From: Bacillota bacterium
Lineage (GTDB): Bacteria > Bacillota > Clostridia > Peptostreptococcales > Thermotaleaceae
Direction: 5' to 3'
Assembly (NCBI GenBank): GCA_023623095.1
Contig: JAMNXX010000213.1
Span: 1-14,283, forward strand
DNA length: 14,283 bases
The position numbers and the translations under genes were made by a program. The first letter of the stretch is position 1; each line of letters begins with the position of its first letter. The notes beneath the pieces are model-generated. The model was not told the origin of the DNA, ran no database searches, and worked only from the letters and a program-made list of their open reading frames with translations. This document shows positions 6,985 to 13,962 of this stretch, piece by piece.

Positions 6985-7872
6985 TTAGATAAGCCCTGCT
7001 TCTTTTAATGCTTTCTCAAGTTTTTCTTTCATTGCATCTGATGGAGGTGTAATCGGTCTTCTTGGTAAACCGCCCGGCAATCCCATGATGTCAAGAGCTG
7101 CCTTCACGGGTCCTGGGAACGGCTCTTCTTCCATATAAGTGTATAGCGGAGTAAGTCTTTGGCTGATTTTCAGAGCTTCTGCTAGATTGTTTTCTTTTAC
7201 GATTAAATCATATATCCTTACCATTTCTCTTGGTGCCAAATTGTGCACAATACCCATTGTTCCGTCTCCACCGCTGGCTAATGTTCCCATGATTAAATGT
7301 TCAAATCCATTTACAACTCCAAAATTCTCGTTATCCTTTGTTAGTGCAATCACCTTGCATGTATGTTCCAGATCTGCAGTGTCTTTAAGACCAACAATTT
7401 TATCTATCTTGCTTAGTTCAAAAATTAATTCTGGATCAAGATCGACACCGGTAGCACTTGGATAATTATAAATAACAATTCCAATAGGAGAGTTCTCTGC
7501 AACTGTTTTAAAATAATCGATAATACCCTGTCTGCTGGTTTGCATATAATAAGGTGGAAGTACTAATGCGGCATCTGCGCCTACTTCGGCTGCATATTGG
7601 GTAAGGGCAATCGTGTCTTCAGGTCTATGACATCCTGTACCTGCGATAATCGGAACTCTTCCATTTGCTTCTTCACATGCCGTCTTGATAAGGCTTCTGC
7701 GCTCTTCAGGAGTCATCAGGGAATATTCTCCGGTGCTCCCCCCCACTAAAATTGCATGAACGCCACCATCAATTAAGTGGTTTAGCAATCTTTTAACTCC
7801 ATCATAATCAATGCTGCTATCCTCCTTAAAAGGAGTCGGCATCGCCGGTATCATTCCATATAATTTATACAT
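6985..7872 (-). CDS. DapA/NAL-family class I lyase (aldolase or deaminase), not biosynthetic DapA
   Basis: A 295-residue TIM-barrel protein of the dihydrodipicolinate synthase/N-acetylneuraminate lyase family. Schiff-base Lys163 (GLKDT), Tyr135 (IYNYP) and the carboxylate-binding GGSTGE (44-49) are all present, so it should bind a 2-oxo acid as an imine. The Arg that binds aspartate semialdehyde in true DapA (the SRTG motif, Arg138 of E. coli) is replaced by Ala140 (SATG), which argues against a lysine-biosynthetic role. The C-terminal motif FPGPVKAALDIMGLPGGLPR resembles catabolic members. Family members in hydroxyproline catabolism deaminate 1-pyrroline-4-hydroxy-2-carboxylate, and others split 2-keto-3-deoxy sugar acids. 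Its place right after the flavoprotein dehydrogenase (50 bp gap) fits the deaminase idea, but this is unproven. The start is set by GAGGAGG seven bases before the ATG. Confidence 0.85.
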   Translation of the reverse strand: MYKLYGMIPAMPTPFKEDSSIDYDGVKRLLNHLIDGGVHAILVGGSTGEYSLMTPEERRSLIKTACEEANGRVPIIAGTGCHRPEDTIALTQYAAEVGADAALVLPPYYMQTSRQGIIDYFKTVAENSPIGIVIYNYPSATGVDLDPELIFELSKIDKIVGLKDTADLEHTCKVIALTKDNENFGVVNGFEHLIMGTLASGGDGTMGIVHNLAPREMVRIYDLIVKENNLAEALKISQRLTPLYTYMEEEPFPGPVKAALDIMGLPGGLPRRPITPPSDAMKEKLEKALKEAGLI

Positions 7873-7922
7873 CTACATTCCTCCTCTTTATATTTTTTAT
7901 ATTTATATTTTTCGTAGTAAAC

Positions 7923-9113
7923 TTAATTAGTAGCAGTTTTAGCTTTCTTGAATCTGGAAAAGCTTAATTTATCAATGTTAAAATCAGTTTCTTCCCCAAC
8001 AACAATTTGTGACATTAGTTTCCCTGTTATAGCAGCCATAGAAATTCCATCTCCTTCATGGCCTGCAGCAATATAAAATCCGGGAACTTCTTCAACTCCA
8101 GAAACAATCGGTAGATGGTCAACAACCCAAGGCCTTAGTCCTGCATAAGCCCTTATCACATTTACATCTTTTAATATTGGAACGAAACGTATCGCCCTTT
8201 CCGCTAATGCTTGCATCACTTCGATATCATTTTTCCTGTCATATCCCACAAACTCCCGGCAACTTCCTACGATGCAATTGTCTGATAATGTCGGTTCAAT
8301 TACAAATGCAACATTATGTTTTTCTACCAGTTCGCTGACTTTTCTTGTATAATTAACATCTTCAAACTTTGATAACATATATCCAAATTCTTGAATTTTT
8401 CGATTCACTATATTAAATGTTCTTTCTGTTATCAATATTTGTCCTTGTCTCGGCTTGATGGGAATATCAATTCCTACCATCTTACCTACTTCAGGCGACC
8501 ATACCCCTGCACAGTTGATGATTCTTTTTGTTTTTATTTCGCCTTTATCAGTTATGGCAGCTTCCACATGCCCTTTTTCATCCAGCTTAATACCTTTTAT
8601 GGGGCACTGAGTAAATACCTTTGCTCCCAGTTTTTTAGCTTCTTCGATAAAAGCAAATGCTACGGCCATGGGAGTAGCAGATGCATCGCATTCTGTCCAT
8701 ATTCCTCCTACCAAATCATCTGCTAGATTTGGTTCCACTTCATGTATTTCGTGCTTATCCATCATGCGCATGGGATATCCATCATCTGCCTGGGCCTTTG
8801 CATACTCTCTTGCGACTTCCAATTCCTGTTCCGTTTCGCAAACATATATGCTGCCTCTCTGAGCAAATTCAAAATCATATGAAAATTCTTGTGCATATTT
8901 TTTATAAAGCATAATACTTTCATAACCCAGTTTGGTATCTATGCCCGGTTTTTTATCGCAAATCAATAGGCTTGCATCACAGGAGCTAGATGTACCTGAA
9001 GCGATATCTCCTCTTTCAATAACAGCTACGTTCAAACCTTTTTTGGCTAAATGGTAAGCAACACTCGATCCGATAACTCCTGCCCCAACAACAACCGTAT
9101 CGAAAGCTTTCAT
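7923..9113 (-). CDS. FAD-dependent amino acid dehydrogenase, beta (DAO-type) subunit
   Basis: A 396-residue flavoprotein of the D-amino acid oxidase/sarcosine oxidase (DAO) fold. The N-terminal dinucleotide motif is VVVGAGVIGSS (7-17) with the following acidic IERGD. The typical downstream blocks are INCAGVWSPEVGKM, the IKPRQGQILIT strand and, near the C-terminus, AYAGLRPWVVDHLPIVSG with GFYIAAGHEGDGISMA, which closes over the FAD. It is the catalytic subunit type of HcnC, OoxB, D-hydroxyproline dehydrogenase and archaeal L-proline dehydrogenase beta, oxidising an amine to an imine. There is no signal peptide, so the complex should sit in the cytoplasm, possibly at the membrane surface. Its ATG overlaps the stop codon of the BFD-like gene (ATGA), indicating translational coupling and a fixed ratio. 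The amine substrate is unknown. Confidence 0.88.
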   Translation of the reverse strand: MKAFDTVVVGAGVIGSSVAYHLAKKGLNVAVIERGDIASGTSSSCDASLLICDKKPGIDTKLGYESIMLYKKYAQEFSYDFEFAQRGSIYVCETEQELEVAREYAKAQADDGYPMRMMDKHEIHEVEPNLADDLVGGIWTECDASATPMAVAFAFIEEAKKLGAKVFTQCPIKGIKLDEKGHVEAAITDKGEIKTKRIINCAGVWSPEVGKMVGIDIPIKPRQGQILITERTFNIVNRKIQEFGYMLSKFEDVNYTRKVSELVEKHNVAFVIEPTLSDNCIVGSCREFVGYDRKNDIEVMQALAERAIRFVPILKDVNVIRAYAGLRPWVVDHLPIVSGVEEVPGFYIAAGHEGDGISMAAITGKLMSQIVVGEETDFNIDKLSFSRFKKAKTATN

Positions 9114-9394
9114 TCAGAATCACCTCCTGCTAATGTTCCAAAAGTGATGGGCCTTACAGGAGGCCTAGGTGTTGAAGCGCCTATTTCCTCCGGAACTGTT
9201 CCCAGTTCTTGTCTTAAAATTTGCTGTACCAACCTCTCACAGGTGCGCCCCTGACACAATCCCATACCAGCCCTCGTTCTTCTCTTTATCCCCGTAACAT
9301 CCCTTGCTCCTTGCCGAATCGCTTCTTTTATTTCCCCTACAGTGACTTCTTCACATCTGCATACCAGCATATCGTCATCATGAAAAGCACTCAC
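9110..9394 (-). CDS. BFD-like [2Fe-2S] subunit of the flavoprotein dehydrogenase
   Basis: A 94-residue protein with the bacterioferritin-associated-ferredoxin-like (BFD) [2Fe-2S] domain. The ligands are CRC (Cys12 and Cys14) and GLCQGRTC (Cys47 and Cys52), separated by the helical segment VGEIKEAIRQGARDVTGIK. In HcnB/OoxA-type proteins this domain is fused to the C-terminus of the alpha subunit. Here it is a separate polypeptide, as in the archaeal alpha-beta-gamma-delta proline dehydrogenases. It should pass electrons between the beta-subunit FAD and the other clusters. An in-frame ATG exists seven codons upstream, but the AAAGGAGG site lies inside that extension, seven bases before the GTG at 9394, so the GTG is chosen. 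A proline-rich tail (TPRPPVRP) follows the domain. The stop overlaps the beta-subunit start. Confidence 0.85.
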   Translation of the reverse strand: MSAFHDDDMLVCRCEEVTVGEIKEAIRQGARDVTGIKRRTRAGMGLCQGRTCERLVQQILRQELGTVPEEIGASTPRPPVRPITFGTLAGGDSE

Positions 9395-9473
9395 CTTTTT
9401 TCCTCCTTTCAGCATCTATTAAAATTCCTGCAGCCAATGCAATTAGCCGGTGTATACGAATTTTATGTTTTTT

Positions 9474-9968
9474 CTATAATCTTTTTATCCCTCTCACTTC
9501 TTCTGCTTTGTCTTGGGGTACCGCAATCGTGACTACGGGTGTTCTATCAAAGCTTTCTGGATTTAGAACTTTAATTACTTTCCCTGTGCAAACAACTTGC
9601 CCGCTCCTGTCTACTGCTTCAACTTCTGCATCTTTTTCAGGCAGCGGCAAATATTCATGTGGAAATGAAACGGTAGCCATCGTGTCAGAATAAGCCTTGT
9701 CAATGATAAAGATGGCCAATCCTGGGCATTTGGCAACACAAAGGCCGCAGCCGGTACACTTATCTTCGTTTAATGTCGGAAGATTTGTAATCGGTTCTCC
9801 TAATTCAATCGCTCCAAATCTGCAGGCAGATTCACAAGGATTGCACGGAATCTCTTGAATACATTCAATGACTGCTACCGGCCCTTTTTTGAAGCGTTCT
9901 TCAGAAGGATATTTCCCTAATTTTTTTATTTCTTCTATCGTCAAGAATCCTGTTTCTGCTAGCGACAT
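9474..9968 (-). CDS. Double-cluster 4Fe-4S ferredoxin-like subunit
   Basis: A 164-residue protein with two cysteine groups: C36-x5-C42-x2-C45-x3-C49 and the classical C71-x2-C74-x2-C77-x3-C81-P. Together these should hold two [4Fe-4S] clusters. A C-terminal beta-rich extension (about 95-164), with VDRSGQVVCTGKVIKVLNP and one further cysteine (Cys127), is not ferredoxin-like and may dock to the flavoprotein subunits. In the archaeal dye-linked L-proline dehydrogenase type, a ferredoxin-like subunit sits at the same place between alpha and the BFD subunit. The longest open frame starts at a GTG (9986), but the purine-rich GGAAGAGGTG site falls after that codon and six or so bases before the ATG at 9968, which is therefore preferred. 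It lies 55 bp after the alpha-subunit gene and 79 bp before the BFD-like gene. Confidence 0.85.
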   Translation of the reverse strand: MSLAETGFLTIEEIKKLGKYPSEERFKKGPVAVIECIQEIPCNPCESACRFGAIELGEPITNLPTLNEDKCTGCGLCVAKCPGLAIFIIDKAYSDTMATVSFPHEYLPLPEKDAEVEAVDRSGQVVCTGKVIKVLNPESFDRTPVVTIAVPQDKAEEVRGIKRL

Positions 9969-10023
9969 TTTCATCACCTCTTCCACTTTTTATCTGCATC
10001 ACAAGCTTTCTTTCTCGATAACT

Positions 10024-11175
10024 TTATGCCCCAGCACTTGCTGCAATTTGATGTTCCTCTGCTGAACCTTTTGCTGCTTCAGCTGCTGCTAACAACTGTT
10101 CTTTTGCTAACATCCTTTTTTCCCCGAAAGGACCCATTCTCAATCCTTTTAAGCGTTCCCAAGTCTCGTCTTTAAGTTTCTTTGCTTCCTCTGATGAAAT
10201 ATAATCTAATGCCTCTGCAATCGCAATGCCGGCCAACTTTCCTTCTTCTAGAGCCGTATTGGCTTCTTCAATTCCGGCAATATCCCCAACCACATAGATT
10301 CCCGGATAAGTGGACTCCATATTTTTATCATGTAGTGGCACCCAACCGCCCAGTAAGGGATCGAAAATGCACTCACAACCATGCATTACCGCTAATTCCA
10401 CCAATGGCTTCAGTCCAGCAGCAATCGCTATGGTATCTACTTTTAATGTTTTTTCTGTTCCTGCAACAGGCTGCCACTTCTCATCGAGTTCACAGATCAC
10501 GGCTTCTTCTACACGTTTGTCCCCTCTCGCTTCGATAACCGTATGTTTTGTATAAATCGGTACGCCTGCCCTGGTGATCTTAGAAGCGTGAACCCCATAT
10601 CCTCCTATTTTGGGTGCTGCCTCTACCAGTGCCACAACATCAGCGCCTGCTTGCATTAATTGATAGGAAACAATCAATCCGACATTTCCTGAGCCAATCA
10701 TAAGGATTCGTTCCCCTGGTAATACACGATTCACATTGATCATCGTCTGGGCAGCTCCTGCTCCCATAACGCCAGGCAATGTCCAGCCTTTAAACCGGAC
10801 AGCATTTTCTGACGCTCCAGATGCAATGACGATCTTTTCAGCTTCAATGATTTCCAGTTTTTTATCTTCTACATCCAAACCTCTCTCTACAGCAATTTTC
10901 TTTTCTTGGAATAATCCAATGGCAACGCTGTTGAGCCAAATTTCAACACCGTATTTTTCAGCTTCTTCAAGCAATTCCGTTCCAATATCAATTCCTCGGG
11001 TACCTGATCGATGTGCACTCGAGCCAAAAAATTTATGAATCTGTTTAAATAACTGTCCACCTGCTTTTAAATTGGAATCTACCACTAAAACCTCAGCACC
11101 TCTTTGGGCTGCTTCAATCGCTGCTGCTAATCCTGACGGCCCCCCTCCGATGACAACGACTTCTTTTTTTATCAT
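10024..11175 (-). CDS. FAD/NAD(P)-type alpha subunit of the multi-subunit dehydrogenase
   Basis: A 383-residue pyridine-nucleotide-disulfide-type oxidoreductase. FAD-binding GGGPSG (10-15) opens the protein, the NAD-type motif GSGNVG (161-166) lies mid-chain, and GIYVVGDIAGIEEA (292-305) is the second FAD contact. The WTLPGVMGAGAAQ segment (131-143) is typical of the alpha subunits of HcnB, OoxA and hydroxyproline dehydrogenase. Those proteins end with a BFD-like [2Fe-2S] domain. Here that domain is missing from the C-terminus and is supplied by a separate gene, and the chain ends instead with an alanine/glutamate-rich tail. It should receive electrons from the beta subunit and may reduce NAD+ or a quinone/ferredoxin pool; the acceptor is not visible. 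Its ATG overlaps the preceding stop codon (ATGA), so it is translationally coupled to the [2Fe-2S] gene. Confidence 0.88.
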   Translation of the reverse strand: MIKKEVVVIGGGPSGLAAAIEAAQRGAEVLVVDSNLKAGGQLFKQIHKFFGSSAHRSGTRGIDIGTELLEEAEKYGVEIWLNSVAIGLFQEKKIAVERGLDVEDKKLEIIEAEKIVIASGASENAVRFKGWTLPGVMGAGAAQTMINVNRVLPGERILMIGSGNVGLIVSYQLMQAGADVVALVEAAPKIGGYGVHASKITRAGVPIYTKHTVIEARGDKRVEEAVICELDEKWQPVAGTEKTLKVDTIAIAAGLKPLVELAVMHGCECIFDPLLGGWVPLHDKNMESTYPGIYVVGDIAGIEEANTALEEGKLAGIAIAEALDYISSEEAKKLKDETWERLKGLRMGPFGEKRMLAKEQLLAAAEAAKGSAEEHQIAASAGA

Positions 11176-11495
11176 TCTTTATCTCCCCTTTTTCCTGTTC
11201 CATGTTGAGTTTCTATAACCATTCCTTCTTTAACCGGTGTTATACAAGTCCTCACATTGGGCTTTCCGTCTACCACCATGGCGCAATCTGTACACTGCCC
11301 TATTCCACAAAATAGACCTCGCGGTTCTTTTCTTTTTACAGTATATCTATTAATGATAATCCCATTTGCCAGCAATGCCGCTAAAATCATTTCTCCTTTT
11401 TTCGCTTTCATTTTTTGACCGTCTACTGTTATCTCTACCATTTCATCCGCTCGATCTTCTCCTAATATGACATGTTCTTTCACTCTTAATGACAT
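11172..11495 (-). CDS. Small [2Fe-2S] (Fer2_4-like) subunit, first gene of the operon
   Basis: A 107-residue protein with a plant-type [2Fe-2S] fold. The ligand pattern is C63-x4-C68-x2-C71 (CGIGQCTDC) and Cys84, and VDGQKMKAKKGEMILAAL forms the usual N-terminal hairpin and helix. This is the HcnA/sarcosine-oxidase-alpha N-terminal type, the 'gamma' subunit of hydroxyproline and octopine dehydrogenase complexes. It carries electrons between flavins in the complex. AAAGGAGG precedes the ATG by nine bases; the TTG one codon earlier is a less likely start. It is the first gene after the sigma-54 promoter, with a leader of about 77 nt, and overlaps the alpha-subunit gene by four bases. Confidence 0.88.
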   Translation of the reverse strand: MSLRVKEHVILGEDRADEMVEITVDGQKMKAKKGEMILAALLANGIIINRYTVKRKEPRGLFCGIGQCTDCAMVVDGKPNVRTCITPVKEGMVIETQHGTGKRGDKE

Positions 11496-11582
11496 CAACG
11501 AGTTCCTCCTTTCAATATCTTTTGAATAAATTCATTTGTCTGACTTTTATTGTTTTAATAACTCCTATTGTTTTGTTTGATT

Positions 11583-11599
11583 TGCAAGTATTGTGCCAA
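11583..11599 (-). promoter_or_regulatory. Sigma-54 (-24/-12) promoter of the dehydrogenase operon
   Basis: The minus strand reads TTGGCACAATACTTGCA, matching the sigma-54 consensus TTGGCAC-N5-TTGC[A/T] throughout. The invariant GG and GC doublets have the correct 12-bp offset. Transcription should begin near 11572. The activator it needs is encoded immediately upstream. Confidence 0.9.
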
Positions 11600-11768
11600 A
11601 GTAGTTTTTTGTCGAAATAGATAAAATTTTCATGAAGCTTGTGTATTTTTAGAGATTGGATTTTGTAGTTTGAACGGTTGACTTTGTTGGGTTGTATTAG
11701 AATCAAAATTATAGAAGCAGATCATCTCAATTGAATCGCTTTACCGCTTGTGTTTCCGGACTTTATTC

Positions 11769-11798
11769 AAAACGATGTGCAATATTGCACATCGTTTT
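11769..11798. promoter_or_regulatory. 30-bp perfect palindrome: putative enhancer site 1
   Basis: A perfect 30-bp palindrome from AAAACGATGTGC to GCACATCGTTTT. Its core TGTGCAATATTGCACA (11776-11791) is a TGTG-N8-CACA dyad of the kind bound by Fis-type HTH activators. It is centred about 210 bp upstream of the predicted sigma-54 start, a normal enhancer distance. As RNA it would also form a hairpin followed by UUUU, so it may terminate the activator gene as well. Confidence 0.65.
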
Positions 11799-11837
11799 AA
11801 TCCAGAACTCTTTACAACTTCATATTCAGCAAATAGA

Positions 11838-11886
11838 AAAGCAGTGTGAAATTTTGCACATAATGTGCAAATTTTCACACTGCTTT
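11838..11886. promoter_or_regulatory. 49-bp inverted repeat: putative enhancer sites 2 and 3
   Basis: Two 24-bp arms (11838-11861 and 11863-11886) with one mismatch flank a single base. Each arm holds most of a TGTG-N8-CACA dyad: TGTGAAATTTTGCACA (11845-11860) and TGTGCAAATTTTCACA (11864-11879), centred 19 bp apart. The similarity to the core of the 30-bp palindrome suggests one protein binds all three. It lies 78 bp after the activator stop codon and can also fold into a terminator-like hairpin. Confidence 0.65.
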
Positions 11887-11963
11887 CAGTATTTTGAATA
11901 AACAGTCTGTTCTGTTTAATAATTGTTGGCAAATAATACCTATCAATGCTCATTCCCAAACAG

Positions 11964-13730
11964 TTAAGGCGTTTTTATTCCATGTTTTTTAAGTTTTCTC
12001 GATATCGTACTGCGGTCTATTTTTAGGATATCCGCCATTTCTTGTGTATTTTTTGATTTTTTCTTTACGCTCAAAAGCAACTTTTTTTCGAAATCATCCA
12101 TTGCCTCTTTATAAGGCAAAGAATGATCTATATCAATTATATTTTCGGTCTTTCGATGATGGTTCTTAATCATTTTTGGCAAATGCTCTAATCTAATAAT
12201 TTCAGAGGATGTCGTAACAATTAAGCGTTCAATAATATTTTCCAGTTCCCTTACATTTCCAGGCCAATCAAAATCAATCAGGTATCTCATTGCTTCCGGT
12301 TCAATCTCTTTCTGCAGTCCATACTCCCTATTATATTTTTCTAAAGCATTTATAATGAGCGGCTGAATGTCCTCTCTGCGTTCCCGTAAAGGCGGAATGA
12401 AAATCGGTACAACATTTAGACGATAATATAAATCTTCTCTAAATGTTTTCTCCTCCACCATTTCTTTCAAATCCCTATTCGTCGCCGCAATAATCCGAAT
12501 GTCAACGGGGATTTGTTCTTTCCCACCGATTCTGATGATTTCACGGTCTTGAAGAACCCTCAGCAGCTTTGGCTGAAGGCTTAAAGGCAGTTCACCGATT
12601 TCATCTAAAAAAAGAGTTCCTCCATTGGCCAGCTCGATTAAACCAATTTTTCCCGTACTGCTGGCGCCTGTAAAAGCTCCCTTTTCATATCCAAAAAGTT
12701 CAGATTCCAGTAAAGATTCCGGAATGCTGCCACAATCCACTTTAATAAAAGGCCCATTTTTTCGTTCACTATTGCGGTGAATTAATTTGCTGATGATCTC
12801 TTTTCCTGTTCCGGATTCCCCTTGAATCAGAACCGTGGAATCTACTTTCGCCACACGCTTTGCCATCGCTACAATTTTTTTCATTTTAGGACTAGAGGCG
12901 ACAACTCCATCTGTTTTGGTCTGCTCCCAACGCAAAACTTCCAGCTCTGATTGATATTTTTCTGCGAGTTTCTGTGCTTCATGCAGTTCTTCTTTCATGC
13001 GGTTTAACTCCTTGATATCTGGAGAGCTCGTTGTTATCCGAATGACTTCGCCATCATTTAATACATTGTTTCCAGCCGAAACAAATTCCTTTCTGTTTTG
13101 CAGATTTTGTATAATCGTAATAGAATTCTTTTTGTCAAAGGATTTAAATGAAAAAGATTGCGGCTTCATTTTCCCATCGGCTAATTGAACCATTTCTGTA
13201 CGATCCGATTTCACTCCTTCACCCTGTTCGCATGTATTATTAATACTCAATGTGATTCCCTTGCCAACAGTAACATACAAGCTGTCATAAGATGACTCCA
13301 AAATTGCTTTAAAATCTTCTTTAAGATCTTCATCGTCTTTAATATCATACGAAAAATTTCCTTCAAAAATTTGTTCATGTTCTAAATTAGGAAGATAAAC
13401 TTTAACAACATCTCTTTTAATATATCCTAGATAGATTCCTTCCCTATCCTCAAAAAGAAGAATTTTTTGCCAAGAATTGCTGAATGTAAAGATCCCTTCA
13501 TCTCTTCCTGCAATAATGACATCCTGATTCATCATTTTTCGAATGTTTATATTCTGATGTTTTTCCGAGAGAAATACAAATAAATCTAATATGCCCATGA
13601 CTTTCCCATTTTCAAGAACGGGTAATTGTGTTGTCTGTCCTATACGAAACATGTCCAATATTTTTTCTGCTTTTTTTTCCGCGATATCGATGAAAAGATT
13701 TTTTTCTAAATAAATATCTTTGTTTAACAT
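11964..13730 (-). CDS. Sigma-54-dependent activator with CBS pair and PAS-like domain (PrdR-like architecture)
   Basis: A 588-residue enhancer-binding protein. Residues 1-60 and 62-112 look like a CBS-domain pair (QLPVLENGKVMGILDL; MMNQDVIIAGRDEG). Residues 130-240 resemble a degenerate PAS domain (AILESSYDSLYVTVGKGITL) followed by a coiled linker. The AAA+ domain shows Walker A GESGTGKE (304-311), GAFTGA for sigma-54 contact (351-356) and Walker B GGTLFLDEIGE (370-380). A Fis-type helix-turn-helix ends the chain (561-582). CBS-PAS-AAA-HTH is the layout of clostridial PrdR, the proline-responsive activator, but orthology is not shown. It very likely drives the downstream -24/-12 promoter on sensing the substrate or a nucleotide. 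A TTG three codons upstream is in frame, but GAAGGGG is spaced for the ATG at 13730. Confidence 0.9.
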   Translation of the reverse strand: MLNKDIYLEKNLFIDIAEKKAEKILDMFRIGQTTQLPVLENGKVMGILDLFVFLSEKHQNINIRKMMNQDVIIAGRDEGIFTFSNSWQKILLFEDREGIYLGYIKRDVVKVYLPNLEHEQIFEGNFSYDIKDDEDLKEDFKAILESSYDSLYVTVGKGITLSINNTCEQGEGVKSDRTEMVQLADGKMKPQSFSFKSFDKKNSITIIQNLQNRKEFVSAGNNVLNDGEVIRITTSSPDIKELNRMKEELHEAQKLAEKYQSELEVLRWEQTKTDGVVASSPKMKKIVAMAKRVAKVDSTVLIQGESGTGKEIISKLIHRNSERKNGPFIKVDCGSIPESLLESELFGYEKGAFTGASSTGKIGLIELANGGTLFLDEIGELPLSLQPKLLRVLQDREIIRIGGKEQIPVDIRIIAATNRDLKEMVEEKTFREDLYYRLNVVPIFIPPLRERREDIQPLIINALEKYNREYGLQKEIEPEAMRYLIDFDWPGNVRELENIIERLIVTTSSEIIRLEHLPKMIKNHHRKTENIIDIDHSLPYKEAMDDFEKKLLLSVKKKSKNTQEMADILKIDRSTISRKLKKHGIKTP

Positions 13731-13781
13731 CGCAAACAAACCCCTTCTCTTGATTGAATTCGTTTTTTGTATTATCTATAT

Positions 13782-13809
13782 CTTATAACAATTCATAAAT
13801 TTTTGCCAA
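13782..13809 (-). promoter_or_regulatory. Candidate sigma-A promoter of the activator gene
   Basis: On the minus strand TTGGCA (13804-13809) and TATAAG (13782-13787) are 16 bp apart, each one mismatch from consensus. The predicted start near 13775 leaves a leader of about 45 nt before the ATG, containing GAAGGGG. Confidence 0.5.
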
Positions 13810-13856
13810 CCCAAGTTTTGCTTGAACGCCTTTTCCATTCGTTTGAATATAGAACG

Positions 13857-13888
13857 AAAACCTAACCTCAAAATAGAGGTTAGGTTTT
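13857..13888 (-). terminator. Intrinsic terminator after the aldehyde oxidoreductase gene
   Basis: A perfect 13-bp stem (AAAACCTAACCTC at 13857-13869, GAGGTTAGGTTTT at 13876-13888) with a 6-nt loop, about 75 nt past the stop codon. It ends in TTTT on both strands. It isolates the activator gene from the upstream transcript. Confidence 0.85.
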
Positions 13889-13962
13889 TCATTACTGTAT
13901 CATCATATTCACCTTTTTAAAAAACATCCATATTTGATTGCAAGACAAAGTTATCCCTGGCT

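Larger units (their letters stand above)
11496..11963. other. Control region between activator gene and operon
   Basis: This 468-bp stretch has no credible gene. From the activator side it holds two palindromic blocks with three related dyads, about 170 bp of AT-rich DNA without evident motifs (room for a DNA bend or loop), the -24/-12 promoter, and a leader of about 77 nt ending in AAAGGAGG. The two small minus-strand open frames here run through the palindromes and the promoter and look accidental. Confidence 0.75.

Noticed and set aside
5237..11495. Firm assignment as a hydroxyproline or proline degradation operon, or hydrogen cyanide synthase (hcnABC)
   Set aside because: The proline-racemase-type epimerase and a semialdehyde dehydrogenase are missing, the racemase-family pair is unexplained, and HCN synthase has no DapA partner. 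Only family-level calls are supported.
11769..11886. Palindromes considered as CRISPR repeats, IS ends or an attachment site
   Set aside because: There is no repeat-spacer periodicity, no transposase or integrase, and no target duplication. Position and motif fit regulatory or terminator use.
11512..11959. Two short minus-strand open frames (64 and 72 codons) in the control region
   Set aside because: They run through the sigma-54 promoter and the palindromes, lack good ribosome sites and resemble no family. The DNA is better explained as regulatory.
13770..13815. A second sigma-54 promoter upstream of the activator (TTGGCA...)
   Set aside because: The GG doublet is present, but the -12 position reads TG instead of GC. 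A sigma-A reading of the same region fits better.
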